Positions 1 through 5,901 of a DNA stretch of 8,292 bases are shown one piece after another; the first letter of the stretch is position 1, and each line of letters opens with the position of its first letter. The notes below the pieces were generated by a model. That model did no database searches, was not told the DNA's origin, and was given only the letters and a program-made list of their open reading frames with translations. This DNA is from Spirochaetaceae bacterium (GTDB taxonomy: Bacteria > Spirochaetota > Spirochaetia > Treponematales > Treponemataceae): contig JAGCMR010000335.1 in assembly GCA_017646305.1 (NCBI GenBank), positions 1 to 8,292 of the forward strand. Direction: 5' to 3'. A program made the position numbers and the translations under genes.

Positions 1-60
1 ATCGAACCCATTTTCATATGCATCGTATTCTATATCAGCCATTTTTAGAGCCAGTGTCAT
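1..60 (-). CDS. 5' end of an unidentified gene (leaves the window)
   Basis: Twenty codons are visible on the minus strand, reading MTLALKMADIEYDAYENGFD, and the frame stays open to the window edge. The ATG at 60-58 is preceded by a strong ribosome binding site, AAAGGAGG, eight bases upstream (complement of 67-74). That makes it a real start rather than chance. Too little protein is visible to recognise a family. It lies downstream of, and in the same direction as, the DUF4469 gene, but a structured gap of about 320 bp separates them. It may therefore be regulated on its own through that leader. Confidence 0.55.
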   Translation of the reverse strand, partial: MTLALKMADIEYDAYENGFD

Positions 61-381
61 GAACGACCTCCTTTAGTTAGGAGGGAACACCCCCTCTACT
101 CAGAAGCGGTGCAAGGGGCTGTGATGTCTTGCCCCTTGTCCCTCCTAAAACCTCCCTTCGCTAGAAGCTTCGCTCTTTCGTGTTCGCTGCTAATTCCCCC
201 AGCACGATTAGGTAGGGAGCGACCAGCCGTTAGGCTGGGAAAATCACGATATATTGAGTGATTTTAGGGAGTCTCGGTTGAGCCCCTGCGAAACCGCTTC
301 CTGCCCCTAAGAACCCCGGAGGGTATAAGTTCAGCAGTAACCAACAGCATGTATGGACTGCCTCACTTCCAGCCTCCACGG
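61..381 (-). promoter_or_regulatory. Structured non-coding region, candidate RNA leader
   Basis: No convincing gene lies here on either strand. It holds four clear inverted repeats. AGGAGG/CCTCCT (67-72 with 79-84, 6-nt loop) includes the Shine-Dalgarno of the downstream minus-strand gene. CAAGGGGC/GCCCCTTG pairs 112-119 with 131-138. CCAGCC/GGCTGG pairs 223-228 with 233-238 around GTTA. AAAATCAC/GTGATTTT pairs 240-247 with 258-265. On the minus strand the anti-Shine-Dalgarno CCCTCCT (85-79) is also fully complementary to AGGAGGG at 146-140, so two exclusive pairings are possible. The last hairpin could alternatively help to end transcription from the DUF4469 gene. No known RNA family was recognised and no promoter was seen. 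Confidence 0.4.
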
Positions 382-1143
382 TTAATCTTTGACTATAGAT
401 TGAGGATGACTCCAGCAGGTAAGGGCTTCCTTCCGCTGGCTACCCTTCTTGATGTAGTTGGTGGACACACGGATGGCATATTGGGTGTCACCGTCAAGAC
501 TGTCTGGGGCATAGAATTCCAGCGTCTTGGGGTTATTCACCATCACCATGGTGGCATCCACCGCAATGGCATCGTCTGGATTGTCCGAGGGATTGCCCCC
601 AGCATCCAATGGGACAAAGGCAATGCCACTGTTTGTCTCTCCCAGTCTCAGACGGCTGCCAGTGAGGCGAACCATCTTGCCAGGACGGATGGTGTTTGGA
701 TCCATGGCGTTCCACAGACACTCCACTGTGTTAATGAGGGGAGCAGACTGGGATACTACTACCTTGTCCACTACGATAGATGCCACTGCTTGGGTGGTGC
801 TGGTAGAAGGGGTAAACTTGGCCACGAATCCGTTTACCGCAGCGGCAGAGGGGTTTGCTCCGTTAATGCCGCCACTTACTGCCACATACAAGGTTCCCAA
901 GTTCAGCAGGTTTACGGCCTTTCCTTGGGCAAGGAGTGACAGGATAGTATCTTCTAGGAGATGGGCAACGTGCTGAACCATGTAGGGGTCTACACCACTG
1001 TTGCGTGCCTGAATCTCTGCGATGATATTTTCTAGGGTTACTGTATTACGGGTGATTTTCCCATAATAGCCTTCATTTTCATTGAGCCTGTTACTGTGGA
1101 GCGTAACGCTCACTAGGCTGTCTGATTTAGAAAAATTATTCAT
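382..1143 (-). CDS. HU-like DNA-binding / DUF4469 domain protein
   Basis: A 253-residue protein. Residues about 12-125 look like the HU-like DNA-binding domain often paired with DUF4469: a TLENI..EI segment, a helical stretch and a NLGTLYVAVSGGI beta arm. Residues about 145-230 look like the Ig-like DUF4469 domain (GKMVRLTGSRLRLG, then a GIAFV strand). The biological role of this family is not established; nucleoid or DNA association is inferred from the fold. The ATG at 1143-1141 is chosen because a good AGGAGA lies eight bases upstream. The frame is open upstream to an ATG at 1287, but those 48 codons are unlike the family and lie over a terminator hairpin. The gene is co-directional with xre and immA, 157 bp downstream of immA. 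No signal peptide or membrane segment is seen. Confidence 0.8.
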   Translation of the reverse strand: MNNFSKSDSLVSVTLHSNRLNENEGYYGKITRNTVTLENIIAEIQARNSGVDPYMVQHVAHLLEDTILSLLAQGKAVNLLNLGTLYVAVSGGINGANPSAAAVNGFVAKFTPSTSTTQAVASIVVDKVVVSQSAPLINTVECLWNAMDPNTIRPGKMVRLTGSRLRLGETNSGIAFVPLDAGGNPSDNPDDAIAVDATMVMVNNPKTLEFYAPDSLDGDTQYAIRVSTNYIKKGSQRKEALTCWSHPQSIVKD

Positions 1144-1180
1144 ATTTAATTTCTCCTGTAGTAATGAGATAAGTGAGTCA

Positions 1181-1200
1181 CCCTCTGAAAAATCAGGGGG
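1181..1200 (-). promoter_or_regulatory. Hairpin in the leader of the DUF4469 gene
   Basis: An 8-bp stem (CCTCTGA-type arms at 1181-1188 and 1193-1200, one G-T pair) closes a four-base loop, 38 bases upstream of the DUF4469 start codon. No U-tract follows it on the minus strand, so it is not a terminator. It may stabilise the mRNA or affect translation. The rest of the gap between immA and this gene is covered by the opposite-strand promoter and candidate small RNA. Confidence 0.3.
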
Positions 1201-1206
1201 CAATCG

Positions 1207-1235
1207 TTGACAGGAGACACATGACATGGTATGAT
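1207..1235 (+). promoter_or_regulatory. Near-consensus sigma-70-type promoter
   Basis: TTGACA at 1207-1212 and TATGAT at 1230-1235 are separated by exactly 17 bases. The -35 is perfect and the -10 matches five of six positions. It points rightward, against the surrounding minus-strand genes, and would start transcription near 1242. The only thing it can express before the terminator at 1276-1318 is a short RNA. Confidence 0.6.
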
Positions 1236-1241
1236 TATGCA

Positions 1242-1315
1242 ACATTTTTTCAGCCACACCATGTGTCTGTTCGAGAGCCTGATTCATATTGCCGTATGAA
1301 TTAGGCTTTTTTCTT
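1242..1315 (+). ncRNA. Candidate small antisense RNA, about 75 nt
   Basis: The interval runs from the predicted start site of a consensus-like promoter to the U-tract of a strong intrinsic terminator. It contains no useful reading frame. The RNA would carry a short hairpin (ACAC-CAT-GTGT, near 1256-1266), a single-stranded middle and the terminator hairpin, a common layout for bacterial regulatory RNAs. It is antisense to the last codons of immA and to the region just upstream of the DUF4469 gene, so it could regulate readthrough or stability of an xre-immA-DUF4469 transcript. Trans targets are also possible. Start and end are inferred from motifs only. Confidence 0.5.
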
Positions 1316-1318
1316 TTT
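1276..1318 (+). terminator. Strong rho-independent terminator (plus strand)
   Basis: A 13-bp stem joins 1276-1288 to 1295-1307, with AGCCT and AGGCT at the base and a single G-T pair. The loop is TTGCCG, and the stem is followed directly by TTTTTCTTTTT. The U-tract lies only on the plus strand, so it ends rightward transcription. It overlaps the immA stop codon (1303-1301) and does not work as a terminator for immA itself. No plus-strand protein gene lies upstream of it, which supports a non-coding transcript. Confidence 0.75.
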
Positions 1319-1939
1319 GTGAGGATGAGACCTGTTTTTAGGGCGGCATGATTTTTTCCCTCCTTTCTTGCTGGTGGTTATGAGCAATTTTCGCTGCTCC
1401 CTTTTGTATAAATCTATGGCATACTCAGCGGAAGACCTGCTGGTTCCCGCCAGCTCCATAAGATGTCTTGGACTTTTTGCGGACTGGAGCATCTCTTCTG
1501 TGTAAAGGAGATAGCCCGCAAGGGCATTGGCTTGGTATTCAGGATTTTGCAAGGGCTGCACCTCCCCAAAACATCGGGGGAGATACAAGGGGCAGCCGAA
1601 ATCCCTAATGAGTAGATAGTGGCTAATTTCATGGGTGATGGTGAACCTGTCCCGTCCGTTGCCGTTGTATGCTCCTTCGTATACGTCGGAACGAATGAAA
1701 ATCGTGTTGTTCAGTATGTCATAGTAGGCATGGGTTTCTTCCCCTTTGTCCCAGTCTTTGTTATCTATAACCTGCCACTTGAAACTTGAATCTTGCTTTG
1801 GCAGATTATTTTCCAGTACCCGCAAGGGGTCAAACTGCTGCAAGGGTTGGTAGTCATGCCTGTTACGAAAGAGCTTTGCCATGGGCTTAAAGCTTTTTCT
1901 GCGAATTGCTGGGGACCGTGGTTCAACATCACTTTCCAT
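1301..1939 (-). CDS. ImmA/IrrE family metallo-endopeptidase
   Basis: A 212-residue protein with the zinc protease motif HEISH at residues 103-107 (FTITHEISHYLL). A downstream helix PEYQANALAGYLL follows, whose E134 fits the third zinc ligand of the ImmA/IrrE (COG2856) family. In known systems such proteases cleave a partner XRE-type repressor and so release its targets. Here the partner is the gene immediately upstream. The ATG at 1939 is chosen because AAAGGAGAAGAAT precedes it. It overlaps the xre stop by 11 nt, suggesting coupled translation. The last 25 or so residues are very basic (KKGGKKSCRPKNRSHPHKKKKA). Their final codons are the reverse of a plus-strand terminator U-tract, so the C-terminus may be a late extension rather than a family feature. 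Confidence 0.85.
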   Translation of the reverse strand: MESDVEPRSPAIRRKSFKPMAKLFRNRHDYQPLQQFDPLRVLENNLPKQDSSFKWQVIDNKDWDKGEETHAYYDILNNTIFIRSDVYEGAYNGNGRDRFTITHEISHYLLIRDFGCPLYLPRCFGEVQPLQNPEYQANALAGYLLYTEEMLQSAKSPRHLMELAGTSRSSAEYAIDLYKREQRKLLITTSKKGGKKSCRPKNRSHPHKKKKA

Positions 1940-2354
1940 ATTCTTCTCCTTTAGCCTGTGTGTTATCGAGCGCATCCTGAATGAGCTTCTGGATGCTTCC
2001 CAGGGTACTGTCGTCCAGATAGACTAGCTTTCGTGCCAACATCTGTACTGTTTCTGTGGCGGCGGGAGATTCAGGCTTTTTCTCCAGCTTTACCTTAATG
2101 TACCCATTCTGCCAAGCTTCTTGGTTTTGTAACTGCTTTTCCCAAGATTTGTCTAGTTCGTAGGCTTGTACTACTTTGTCTGTGAGACCAGGTGGTACAC
2201 TGCGAGTACCGTTCTCCACGGCAGAAATCATGGCTACAGAAAAACCTGTGGCTTTTGCCATGTCTCCTAGCACATGATCGTGCTGTATCCGAATGGTTCG
2301 CAAGCTCTTTCCGTACTCCGTAGTGGGGTGGTTTAACCCTTTTCCTCTCGGCAT
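1929..2354 (-). CDS. XRE-family HTH transcriptional regulator
   Basis: A 141-residue cytoplasmic protein. Residues about 13-68 form a lambda-repressor-like helix-turn-helix: EYGKSLRTIR, DMAKATGFSVAMISAVENGTRSV, then the closing helix. The C-terminal half is charged and may mediate dimerisation or contact the protease. The start at 2354 has an AAGGAGG eight bases upstream. The gene sits directly before an ImmA-type protease with overlapping ends, the classic repressor/anti-repressor arrangement of mobile elements. It diverges from the restriction-modification operon, so the palindromic repeats in the shared intergenic region are natural candidate operators. It could control itself, the RM genes or both. 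It could instead be a C-protein-like RM controller, although those are usually shorter. Confidence 0.85.
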   Translation of the reverse strand: MPRGKGLNHPTTEYGKSLRTIRIQHDHVLGDMAKATGFSVAMISAVENGTRSVPPGLTDKVVQAYELDKSWEKQLQNQEAWQNGYIKVKLEKKPESPAATETVQMLARKLVYLDDSTLGSIQKLIQDALDNTQAKGEEYGK

Positions 2355-2376
2355 ATCCTATTCCTCCTTCAGTCTA

Positions 2377-2398
2377 TATCTTAAGTCTATCTTAACTC
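2377..2398. repeat. Two adjacent 11-bp direct repeats
   Basis: TATCTTAAGTC (2377-2387) is followed immediately by TATCTTAACTC (2388-2398), with one mismatch. The period is one DNA helical turn. They lie between the xre start codon and its likely -10 box, about where transcription would begin. A bound dimer or a pair of monomers here would block the promoter. This is a candidate autoregulatory operator, but could be chance in AT-rich sequence. Confidence 0.3.
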
Positions 2399-2399
2399 T

Positions 2400-2428
2400 A
2401 AGGTAATATATAATTTGTTTTGTGTCAA
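2400..2428 (-). promoter_or_regulatory. Candidate promoter of xre-immA
   Basis: On the minus strand a perfect TTGACA (2428-2423) is 17 bases from TACCTT (2405-2400), a weak -10 that keeps the important first, second and last positions. A TATATT lies nearer but at too short a spacing. Transcription would start about 40 bases before the xre ATG. Confidence 0.4.
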
Positions 2429-2502
2429 CAGAATTTGTACAGTATGTAGAAATTATATTTTAAGATGTTTTTACCTATCTACAGAGAATTGTATCTTATG
2501 GT

Positions 2503-2612
2503 GATGACCTGCACAGGAAAGGGGTGATGACCTGTACAGGAAAGGGGCGATGACCTGCACAGGAAAGGGTCGATGACCTGTACAGGAAAGGGCCGATGAC
2601 CTGCACAGGTCA
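2503..2612. repeat. Five 23-bp tandem repeats with palindromic cores
   Basis: Units begin at 2503, 2526, 2549, 2572 and 2595, a strict 23-bp period. Each carries the core CCTGYACAGG. The Y alternates C, T, C, T, C, so copies 2 and 4 have the perfect palindrome CCTGTACAGG. Only two unit-end bases vary otherwise. The last copy leaves the consensus after its core and becomes a longer inverted repeat, ATGACCTG-CA-CAGGTCAT. The array is central in the divergent intergenic region and about 30 bp upstream of the RM promoter. It reads best as a cluster of protein-binding sites. A short minus-strand open frame across it is an artefact of the repeats, and there are no spacers, so it is not a CRISPR. 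Confidence 0.85.
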
Positions 2613-2642
2613 TTATAAGTATGTAAGGAAAAGATTTTTTTG

Positions 2643-2671
2643 TTGAAAGGATTGTAGAGGGAATGTAGAAT
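2643..2671 (+). promoter_or_regulatory. Promoter of the restriction-modification operon
   Basis: TTGAAA (2643-2648) and TAGAAT (2666-2671) are 17 bases apart, each one base from consensus. Transcription would start about 48 bases before the methylase ATG. The 23-bp repeat array ends about 30 bp upstream of the -35, suitable for a repressor or activator acting here. Confidence 0.55.
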
Positions 2672-2725
2672 ATTTGATATGCTCTGTAATATACTTTTTA
2701 ACAATTATACGTTTAGGATGGGAAA

Positions 2726-4774
2726 ATGAGTGGCAAAGTGCAATCTGTAGAGCCAAATATTGCTGATTTGGCTAATGGGTGGTTAAAGAATTATAAACTT
2801 GACTATAAACTAGAACAAGAAAGCCTAAACTCTCAAATAGACAAAGCATTAGCTGATTATTATTCAAAAAAAGGTGGAGATGGAGGTAATCGTCCTGATG
2901 TGAAATTGCTTTTGAATGATAAATATGGTCGTCCATATCCTATTTTGATTGAATACAAAGGATACAAAGATAAATTAATAAAACTAGATTCAAATGGTCT
3001 TATAGAAAATAAAACCGATAAAAACGAAGCATATTTTAAGAACATTAATTCTTATGCAGTGAATGGTGCTGTTCATTATGCAAACGCAATTTTGCATTTT
3101 ACAAATTATGAAGATATCATCGCTATTGGAATGACTGGCTATAAAGATGATGCTAATAAATTGCAATATGAAATAGGTGTTTATTTTGTTTCTAAATCCA
3201 ACTTGGGAATGGGACAAGAAATAGGTAAATATTCAGATTTTTCATTTTTATCAAAAGAACATTTTGAAGATTTTTTGGAAACTGTTCATAATTTACAGCT
3301 TTCACCAGAGGAACTTGAAAAACGAAAAGAAATAAAAGAAGCAGAAATTGATAAAAGTCTTGTAAAATTAAACAACGATATTTATCAAAACGAGAAAGGC
3401 TTAAGCGAAAATGACAGAGTTTATCTTGTTGCAGCCTCAATTATTGCAACTCTAGGAATCCCTGGAAAAGTAGAGCCTCTTGAAAAAGATGATTTAAAGT
3501 CTAAAGAGGAGGAAGGAAACACAGACGGTGAAATCATTTTAAGAAAAGTAAAAGCATATCTCAATGGAAAAAATTTACCAAATGATAAACGTGATTTGAT
3601 AATCCGTACTCTGCAAAACACATTAACAGCTTACAATATAAATAAAGTAATTGATGGTGAAACTCAAATAAAACGAGTTTTCTCAAAAATTGTGGACGAT
3701 TTGGGCAGTTATTACAAAATTGGGCTTACAACAGATTTTACCGGAAAACTTTTTAATGAAATGTATAGTTGGCTTGGATTTACTCAAGACAAACTAAATG
3801 ACGTTGTTTTGACTCCCAGTTATGTAGCCACCTTATTAGCTCGACTTGCCCACGTACATAAAAATAGTTATGTATGGGATTTTGCTACAGGTTCAGCAGG
3901 ATTACTAGTAGCGGCAATGAATGAAATGCTCATTGATGCTAAAAACACTATAACTTCTCCAGAAGAATTAAGAAAAAAAGAAGCTGAAATAAAAGCAACA
4001 CAACTTTTAGGATTGGAAGTTTTGCCAAGTATTTATATGCTTGCTATTTTGAATATGATTTTAATGGGAGATGGCAGTTCAAATATCATCAATAAAGATT
4101 CATTAAATGATTTTGATGGTTATTATGGCTTTGGAAAAACTGATGAAAAATTTCCTGCAACGGCATTTATTTTAAATCCGCCCTATTCAGAAAAAGGCAA
4201 CGGTATGAACTTTGTAGAAAAAGCATTGAATATGATGAGTACAGGCTACGCTGCAATAATTATTCAAAGTTCAGCTGGAAATGGAAAAGCAGCGGAATAT
4301 AATAAAAGAATTTTGAAAAAACACACATTACTTGCAAGTATAAAAATGCCTATAGATTTGTTTGTAGGGAAATCTAGTGTGCAAACATACGTTTATGTTT
4401 TTAAAGTGGCAGAACCTCACGAAAAAGACAATGTTGTAAAATTCATTGATTTTTCAAATGACGGTTACACTCGAACAAATCGAAAAAAAGCAAGTAATAA
4501 TCTAAAAGATACTGACCACGCAAAGGAACGATACCAAGAAATTGTGGATTTGGTAAAATTTGGAAAAAAGAAATTACATTATTTTTCAGAAAAAGAATAT
4601 TACGAAGGCGTAATTGACCCAAATAATGGTGCTGACTGGAACCAAACAGCTCCCATCGACACCAAACCCACTTTAGAAGATTTTAAGAAAACAGTTGCAG
4701 ACTATCTTGCCTGGGAAGTTTCCAATCTTTTGAAGAATCAAGCGAATAGTGGAGAAAAAAGCCTGGGAAAATAG
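2726..4774 (+). CDS. RM protein: nuclease region fused to N6-adenine methylase (BcgI A-like)
   Basis: A 682-residue protein. The C-terminal two thirds are a type I/IIB N6-adenine methyltransferase. The S-adenosylmethionine motif is DFATGSAGLL at residues 385-394, and the catalytic motif IV is NPPY at 484-487. The N-terminal 150 residues or so contain RPD at 56-58 and IEYKG at 75-79, that is D58...E76-x-K78, matching a PD-(D/E)xK nuclease core. Together with a two-TRD specificity partner and no hsdR nearby, this matches the A subunit of BcgI-like type IIB enzymes, which both cut and methylate. A plain type I HsdM is shorter and lacks the nuclease. The start has AGGATGG seven or so bases upstream. 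The gene is markedly AT-rich compared with its neighbours, suggesting transfer. The nuclease assignment is by motif; the methylase is secure. Confidence 0.85.
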   Translation: MSGKVQSVEPNIADLANGWLKNYKLDYKLEQESLNSQIDKALADYYSKKGGDGGNRPDVKLLLNDKYGRPYPILIEYKGYKDKLIKLDSNGLIENKTDKNEAYFKNINSYAVNGAVHYANAILHFTNYEDIIAIGMTGYKDDANKLQYEIGVYFVSKSNLGMGQEIGKYSDFSFLSKEHFEDFLETVHNLQLSPEELEKRKEIKEAEIDKSLVKLNNDIYQNEKGLSENDRVYLVAASIIATLGIPGKVEPLEKDDLKSKEEEGNTDGEIILRKVKAYLNGKNLPNDKRDLIIRTLQNTLTAYNINKVIDGETQIKRVFSKIVDDLGSYYKIGLTTDFTGKLFNEMYSWLGFTQDKLNDVVLTPSYVATLLARLAHVHKNSYVWDFATGSAGLLVAAMNEMLIDAKNTITSPEELRKKEAEIKATQLLGLEVLPSIYMLAILNMILMGDGSSNIINKDSLNDFDGYYGFGKTDEKFPATAFILNPPYSEKGNGMNFVEKALNMMSTGYAAIIIQSSAGNGKAAEYNKRILKKHTLLASIKMPIDLFVGKSSVQTYVYVFKVAEPHEKDNVVKFIDFSNDGYTRTNRKKASNNLKDTDHAKERYQEIVDLVKFGKKKLHYFSEKEYYEGVIDPNNGADWNQTAPIDTKPTLEDFKKTVADYLAWEVSNLLKNQANSGEKSLGK

Positions 4775-4777
4775 ATT

Positions 4778-4814
4778 CCCCACTTAACGAAAAACTGTTA
4801 GCGGTTAAGTGGGG
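4778..4814 (+). repeat. 11-bp perfect stem-loop at the methylase/specificity junction
   Basis: CCCCACTTAAC (4778-4788) pairs perfectly with GTTAAGTGGGG (4804-4814) around a 15-nt loop. It begins four bases after the methylase TAG and covers the codons where similarity of the specificity protein begins. No U-tract follows, so it is not a terminator. It lies 16 nt beyond a run of six A (4755-4760). It may affect reinitiation or frame change between the two proteins. Confidence 0.65.
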
Positions 4815-5901
4815 CGAATTTCGACTTGGGGATTTGTTTGTGGCACAAACTGGTGATGTTGATTTGCAGCAAAAGGATTGTAACGGCAAAGGTGAATTCT
4901 TAGTCAATTCTGGGTTAGATAATTGTGGGATAAAAGGGAGGACTGATAAAACGGCTAAAATTTTCCCTGCAAACACGATAACTGTAGATTTCTGGGGAAA
5001 TGCGTTTTACCGCAATTTTGAATATAAAATGGCGACGCACAACCATGTTTTTTCTCTTTCTGGGGATGTTATAAAAAACGAAAATATCGGTCTTTTTCTT
5101 ACCGCACAATTTTCTTATATGCGAAAACTGTTTTCATTTGAGTACATGGGAACTTGGAACAAAATAAAACTCCTTTCAATTTCGCTTCCCATAACCTCAA
5201 CAGGTGAAATAGATTTTAATTTTATGGAAAGTTTTATAAGCGAACTCGAAGAGGAGCGTATAAGCGAACTCGAAGAGGAGCGTATAAGCGAACTTAACAC
5301 CTACTTAGAAGTTACAGGACTAAAAGACTATACATTGACTCCAGAGGAAGAAATCGCACTAGAAGCATTCTCAAGCCTTACATGGGAAGAATTTAATTTA
5401 GAAAAATTGTATGGAAAATCAACACGGGGAAAACGCTTAAAAAGTGCAGACAGAATTCCTGGTGATTTGATTTTTGTAACAGCAGGTGAATTTAATCAAG
5501 GAATTTCTGCAAGAATTGGAAACAATGTAGAAATTTTCTCAAAAAATACAACAACGATAGATATGTTCGGTTCTGCAAAATATAGAAACTATGAATATGG
5601 TGCAGATGACCATGTAGCTGTTGTACATACTGAAAATTTACAAAAATATTCATCAATTTTTGTTACATGTGCTATGCACAAGGCAGCTCATACAGGAAAG
5701 TTTGACTACGGAAGGAATTTTTATGCAAAAGATGCAGATGAATTATTTATCAAACTTCCCACAAAAAACAATTTGCCTGATTATTCCATAATGGAAACCT
5801 TTATTTCAGCAATTCAAAAACTTGTAATACAAGATGTGGTTCTTTATGCAGAAAATAAGATTGTGGCAACAAAGAGAGTCATTAAAGAAAATGTACCATG
5901 A
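4801..5901 (+). CDS. Specificity subunit (HsdS-like, BcgI B-like), start uncertain
   Basis: About 366 residues with the two-fold layout of type I/IIB S subunits. Target recognition domain 1 starts near KWGEFRLGDLF, with GNAFYRNFEYKMATHNHVF inside it. A conserved linker (FNFMESFISEL) follows, then domain 2 (FGSAKYRNYEYGADDHVAV) and a second conserved helix (YSIMETFISAIQKLV). Each domain reads half of a split DNA target and directs the methylase/nuclease. The frame is -1 relative to the methylase and overlaps its end. The coordinate given is where similarity begins, not a start codon. Between the upstream stop (4747) and the KWGEF motif there is no ATG, GTG or TTG, only CTG at 4795 and ATA at 4771. 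The first ordinary start, TTG 4834, would remove conserved residues. The linker holds an 8-residue duplication. Confidence 0.75.
   Translation, partial: AVKWGEFRLGDLFVAQTGDVDLQQKDCNGKGEFLVNSGLDNCGIKGRTDKTAKIFPANTITVDFWGNAFYRNFEYKMATHNHVFSLSGDVIKNENIGLFLTAQFSYMRKLFSFEYMGTWNKIKLLSISLPITSTGEIDFNFMESFISELEEERISELEEERISELNTYLEVTGLKDYTLTPEEEIALEAFSSLTWEEFNLEKLYGKSTRGKRLKSADRIPGDLIFVTAGEFNQGISARIGNNVEIFSKNTTTIDMFGSAKYRNYEYGADDHVAVVHTENLQKYSSIFVTCAMHKAAHTGKFDYGRNFYAKDADELFIKLPTKNNLPDYSIMETFISAIQKLVIQDVVLYAENKIVATKRVIKENVP
5236..5294 (+). repeat. 24-bp in-frame tandem duplication in the specificity linker
   Basis: Two identical 24-bp units (5236-5259 and 5260-5283) plus an 11-bp partial third encode ISELEEER-ISELEEER-ISEL. 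They lie in the helical linker between the two recognition domains. The units are exact at DNA level, so the expansion is recent or kept uniform by slippage. In EcoR124-type S proteins, copy number of a short repeat in the same place sets the spacing between the two half-targets. Confidence 0.9.

Noticed and set aside
349..976. Two overlapping plus-strand open frames (349-939, 527-976), one with a run of histidines
   Set aside because: They are antisense to the DUF4469 gene, which has recognisable domains and a good binding site. Neither frame has a binding site or a family-like sequence.
1144..1287. A 48-codon N-terminal extension of the DUF4469 protein from the ATG at 1287
   Set aside because: It starts inside a terminator hairpin, lacks a binding site and is unlike the family. 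The internal ATG at 1143 has a strong Shine-Dalgarno.
2503..2612. CRISPR array
   Set aside because: The units are directly abutting with no spacers, and no cas gene is present.
2503..2612. The repeats as targets of a BcgI-like enzyme (CGA-N6-TGC)
   Set aside because: CGA and TGC in the units are five bases apart, not six, and the target of this system is unknown.
2471..2704. A 77-residue minus-strand open frame across the repeat array
   Set aside because: Its sequence is mostly the 23-bp repeat read in shifting frames, it has no binding site, and it overlaps the RM promoter.
4755..4761. Classic -1 ribosomal frameshift heptamer A-AAA-AAG
   Set aside because: The heptamer is in phase with the downstream frame, not with the methylase frame, and the stem is 16 nt away, so canonical tandem slippage does not work. 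Other slippage stays possible.
4778..4814. Terminator after the methylase gene
   Set aside because: The stem is strong but no U-tract follows on either strand, and the operon continues through it.
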